The notes under the pieces were generated by a model. That model had not been told where the DNA came from and searched no databases. It saw nothing but the letters and a program-made list of their open reading frames with translations. A stretch of 64,000 nucleotides of DNA from Afifella pfennigii DSM 17143 (GTDB lineage Bacteria > Pseudomonadota > Alphaproteobacteria > Rhizobiales > Afifellaceae): positions 1-64,000 of the forward strand of contig NZ_JHZK01000020.1 in the NCBI RefSeq assembly GCF_000688515.1. The letters are read 5' to 3'. The first letter of the stretch is position 1. Each line of letters begins with the position of its first letter. Positions 62,726-64,000 of the stretch are shown one piece after another. The position numbers and the translations under genes were made by a program.

Positions 62726-63670
62726 ATGAGTCCCGCCCCCCCAAGCGCGGCCGCGCCGGCGGCCTTCGCTCTCGGCTCCATCGCCGTGGCCATCGGCGTC
62801 ATGGCGCTGAAGCTCACCGCTTGGTGGCTGACGGGCTCGGTGGCGCTGTTCTCCGACGCTCTGGAAAGCCTCGTCAATCTCGCCGCCGCCGGGGGAGCCT
62901 ATGTGGCGCTGCGCCAGGCGGCACGGCCGGCCGATGCCTCGCATCCCTTCGGCCACCACAAGGCGGAATATTTCTCCGCCGTGGCGGAGGGCGTGCTCAT
63001 CATCATCGCCGCCCTTCTCATCCTGCGGGAGGCCTGGGCGGCCTTCCTCGCGCCGCCGCCGCTGCACGATCTGGGCATCGGCCTTCTCATCAACGGCCTC
63101 GCGGCCGGGCTCAACGGCGCCTGGGCCGCCTACCTGATACGGCGTGGCCGCGCCTTTCGCTCGCCGGCGCTCGTCGCCGATGCCAAGCACCTCTTCGCCG
63201 ACGTGGCGACTTCGGTCGGCGTCATCGCCGGCGTCGCGGCGGCCTGGCTCACCGGCTGGTACCTTCTCGACCCGCTTCTGGCCGCCGCCGTCGCCATCAA
63301 CGTCTTGTGGTCGGGCTGGCATCTGGTGCGCGATTCGGTCGGCGGGCTGATGGACGAGGCGGCACCGGCGGAGATCCGCGAGGACATCCACGACCTCATC
63401 CAAAAGCACGGCGCCGGTTCGATCCAGGCACACGACATCAGGACCCGGGTCGCGGGCCAGCGCACCTTCCTGGAATTCCATCTTGTCGTGCCGCCCGAAA
63501 TGAGCGTCGCCGACGCGCATCGGATCTGCGATGACATCGAGGAAGGATTGCGCGGCCGGCTCGGCGACATGCATATCGCCATCCATGTCGAGCCTGCCGA
63601 GAAGGCCAAGCCCGAAGCGGAAGTGATCATCTCCGATCCGTCCTCCAGCCACCCCGCCAGCCCCAGCTAA
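62726..63670 (+). CDS. cation diffusion facilitator (zinc/iron/cobalt efflux)
   Basis: 314 residues. Six hydrophobic segments in the membrane part; metal-site pieces are SDALESLVN in TM2 and DAKHLFADVATSVGVI in TM5, where the usual D-x3-D pattern appears as D-x3-E in the first. HPFGHHKAEYFSA is the conserved cytoplasmic loop. C-terminal domain about 210-300 ends HIAIHVEP (dimerisation, metal sensing). Which divalent ion it exports is unknown. Confidence 0.85.
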   Translation: MSPAPPSAAAPAAFALGSIAVAIGVMALKLTAWWLTGSVALFSDALESLVNLAAAGGAYVALRQAARPADASHPFGHHKAEYFSAVAEGVLIIIAALLILREAWAAFLAPPPLHDLGIGLLINGLAAGLNGAWAAYLIRRGRAFRSPALVADAKHLFADVATSVGVIAGVAAAWLTGWYLLDPLLAAAVAINVLWSGWHLVRDSVGGLMDEAAPAEIREDIHDLIQKHGAGSIQAHDIRTRVAGQRTFLEFHLVVPPEMSVADAHRICDDIEEGLRGRLGDMHIAIHVEPAEKAKPEAEVIISDPSSSHPASPS

Positions 63671-63702
63671 GCCACCTCCCCTAAGGAGATTTCGCAGCTT
63701 CT

Positions 63703-63723
63703 CTGGAACGCCCACCGTTCCAG
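63703..63723. terminator. hairpin after cation-efflux gene
   Basis: CTGGAACG (63703-63710) pairs perfectly with CGTTCCAG (63716-63723) around CCCAC, 33 bases after the efflux gene stop. No T tract directly follows; weak terminator or mRNA end. Confidence 0.35.
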
Positions 63724-63769
63724 CGATTGGCGTCATGAAGGGGCCTTTTTCGTGATCGAGGAGAGTTAA

Positions 63770-64000
63770 ATGCTCACGCCTATCGTGCGCATGAGCTGCG
63801 CCGCGCTGGCGGCGTGCCTTGCGCTAAGCCTTGCACCCATCCCTGCCGCAGCCGCACCGAAGACGCCCGCGCCGGTCGCCGCCGCCCCGCTTGTCATCGA
63901 GGCGCAGGCCAATCAGGCCTGGCCGCAAGGCGGGATGGCGCCCAACCGTGATTTCGCCCCCAACCGGCGCGAGCCGGGCATGAATCCCTCCGCCGGCCGG
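63770..64000 (+). CDS. secreted protein, N-terminal part only (3' end outside window)
   Basis: 77 codons open to the window edge. ATG 63770 follows GAGGAGAG. Signal peptide (MLTPIVRMSCAALAACLALSLAPIPAAAA), then Pro/Ala-rich sequence and a string of NRREPG-type motifs. Proteins of this make-up in Rhizobiales include the BA14K and RcnB-like groups, but the diagnostic C-terminus is missing, so no assignment is made. Confidence 0.55.
   Translation, partial: MLTPIVRMSCAALAACLALSLAPIPAAAAPKTPAPVAAAPLVIEAQANQAWPQGGMAPNRDFAPNRREPGMNPSAGR

Noticed and set aside
1-64000. Complete prophage or integrative element around the MuF toxin
   Set aside because: No integrase, terminase, portal, tail or attachment repeats were seen; the flanks are glyS and nadA.
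1-64000. tRNA, rRNA or CRISPR arrays
   Set aside because: No cloverleaf-like, rRNA-like or spaced direct repeats were recognised in the gaps; the only short tandem array is the 13-bp minisatellite, which has no spacers.

Overview
The window is a stretch of a high-GC alphaproteobacterial chromosome, most likely from the order Hyphomicrobiales (Rhizobiales). The grounds are the dxs-xseB neighbourhood with tlyA and an RNA methyltransferase next to it, the TIGR02301, DUF2007 and DUF1254 families, a NadQ-type NAD regulator, two SleB-type cell-wall hydrolases and an ACC deaminase. Genes are dense, often overlap by 1 to 11 bases, and use some TTG, GTG and possibly CTG starts. Most of the window is core metabolism. 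No tRNA, rRNA, CRISPR array or complete prophage was seen.

Layout. 1-3142: the end of an IS5-type transposase, a Uma2 protein, a small membrane protein, an S49 peptidase, a TrmN6-like methyltransferase and DUF2007. 3278-7702: ispB, a secreted TPR protein ending in LysM, ispE, and a small secreted protein. 7901-11599: glyQ, a conserved small gene and glyS; glyS carries an in-frame palindromic repeat insertion. 11640-15267: the accessory island, a MuF-type phage head-morphogenesis protein ending in a CdiA-type toxin domain, followed by three tandem, mutually overlapping immunity-like genes. 15505-19168: a probable operator and nadA-nadB-nadC. 19287-29078: ppdK, a SleB-type hydrolase, a hydratase, an MFS transporter, acuI, fabI and an FAD-linked dehydrogenase. 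29133-35480: a methyltransferase, the DNA-protein crosslink protein YedK, a NUDIX hydrolase, two secreted proteins, a flippase and a dihydroorotase. 35574-39238: ygfZ, an HD phosphohydrolase, a dual-specificity-type phosphatase, nadQ and a histidine phosphatase. 39363-42797: acdS, aroC and ribB. 42864-51632: a membrane protein, two methyltransferases, tlyA, a tiny membrane protein, sodC, dxs, xseB, a histone-deacetylase-like hydrolase and a Sua5-type gene. 51673-51764: a 13-bp minisatellite. 51926-55389: an acyl-CoA dehydrogenase, enoyl-CoA hydratase and SDR operon. 55408-64000: a J-protein, DUF1254, small lipoproteins, pdxH, a second SleB hydrolase, a SOUL protein, an MltB-type transglycosylase, a cation-efflux protein and the start of a secreted protein.

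How the genes work together. ispE and dxs (MEP pathway) supply isoprenoid precursors and ispB builds the quinone side chain. nadABC makes NAD de novo from aspartate and is probably repressed through the palindrome before nadA by the NadQ protein encoded about 22 kb away. The two SleB hydrolases, the MltB-like enzyme and the LysM protein all point to cell-wall remodelling.

The most unusual item is the island at 11.6-15.3 kb. The toxin gene overlaps the first immunity-like gene by 11 bases. The immunity-like genes then repeat with an exact 694-bp period, each start overlapping the previous stop by 8 bases, and a leftover fourth start follows the last copy. The toxin-encoding 3' end is much lower in GC than the rest of the gene, as expected for a swapped-in toxin module. 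MuF-carried polymorphic toxins are known from temperate phages; here one stands alone among housekeeping genes with a triplicated immunity array.
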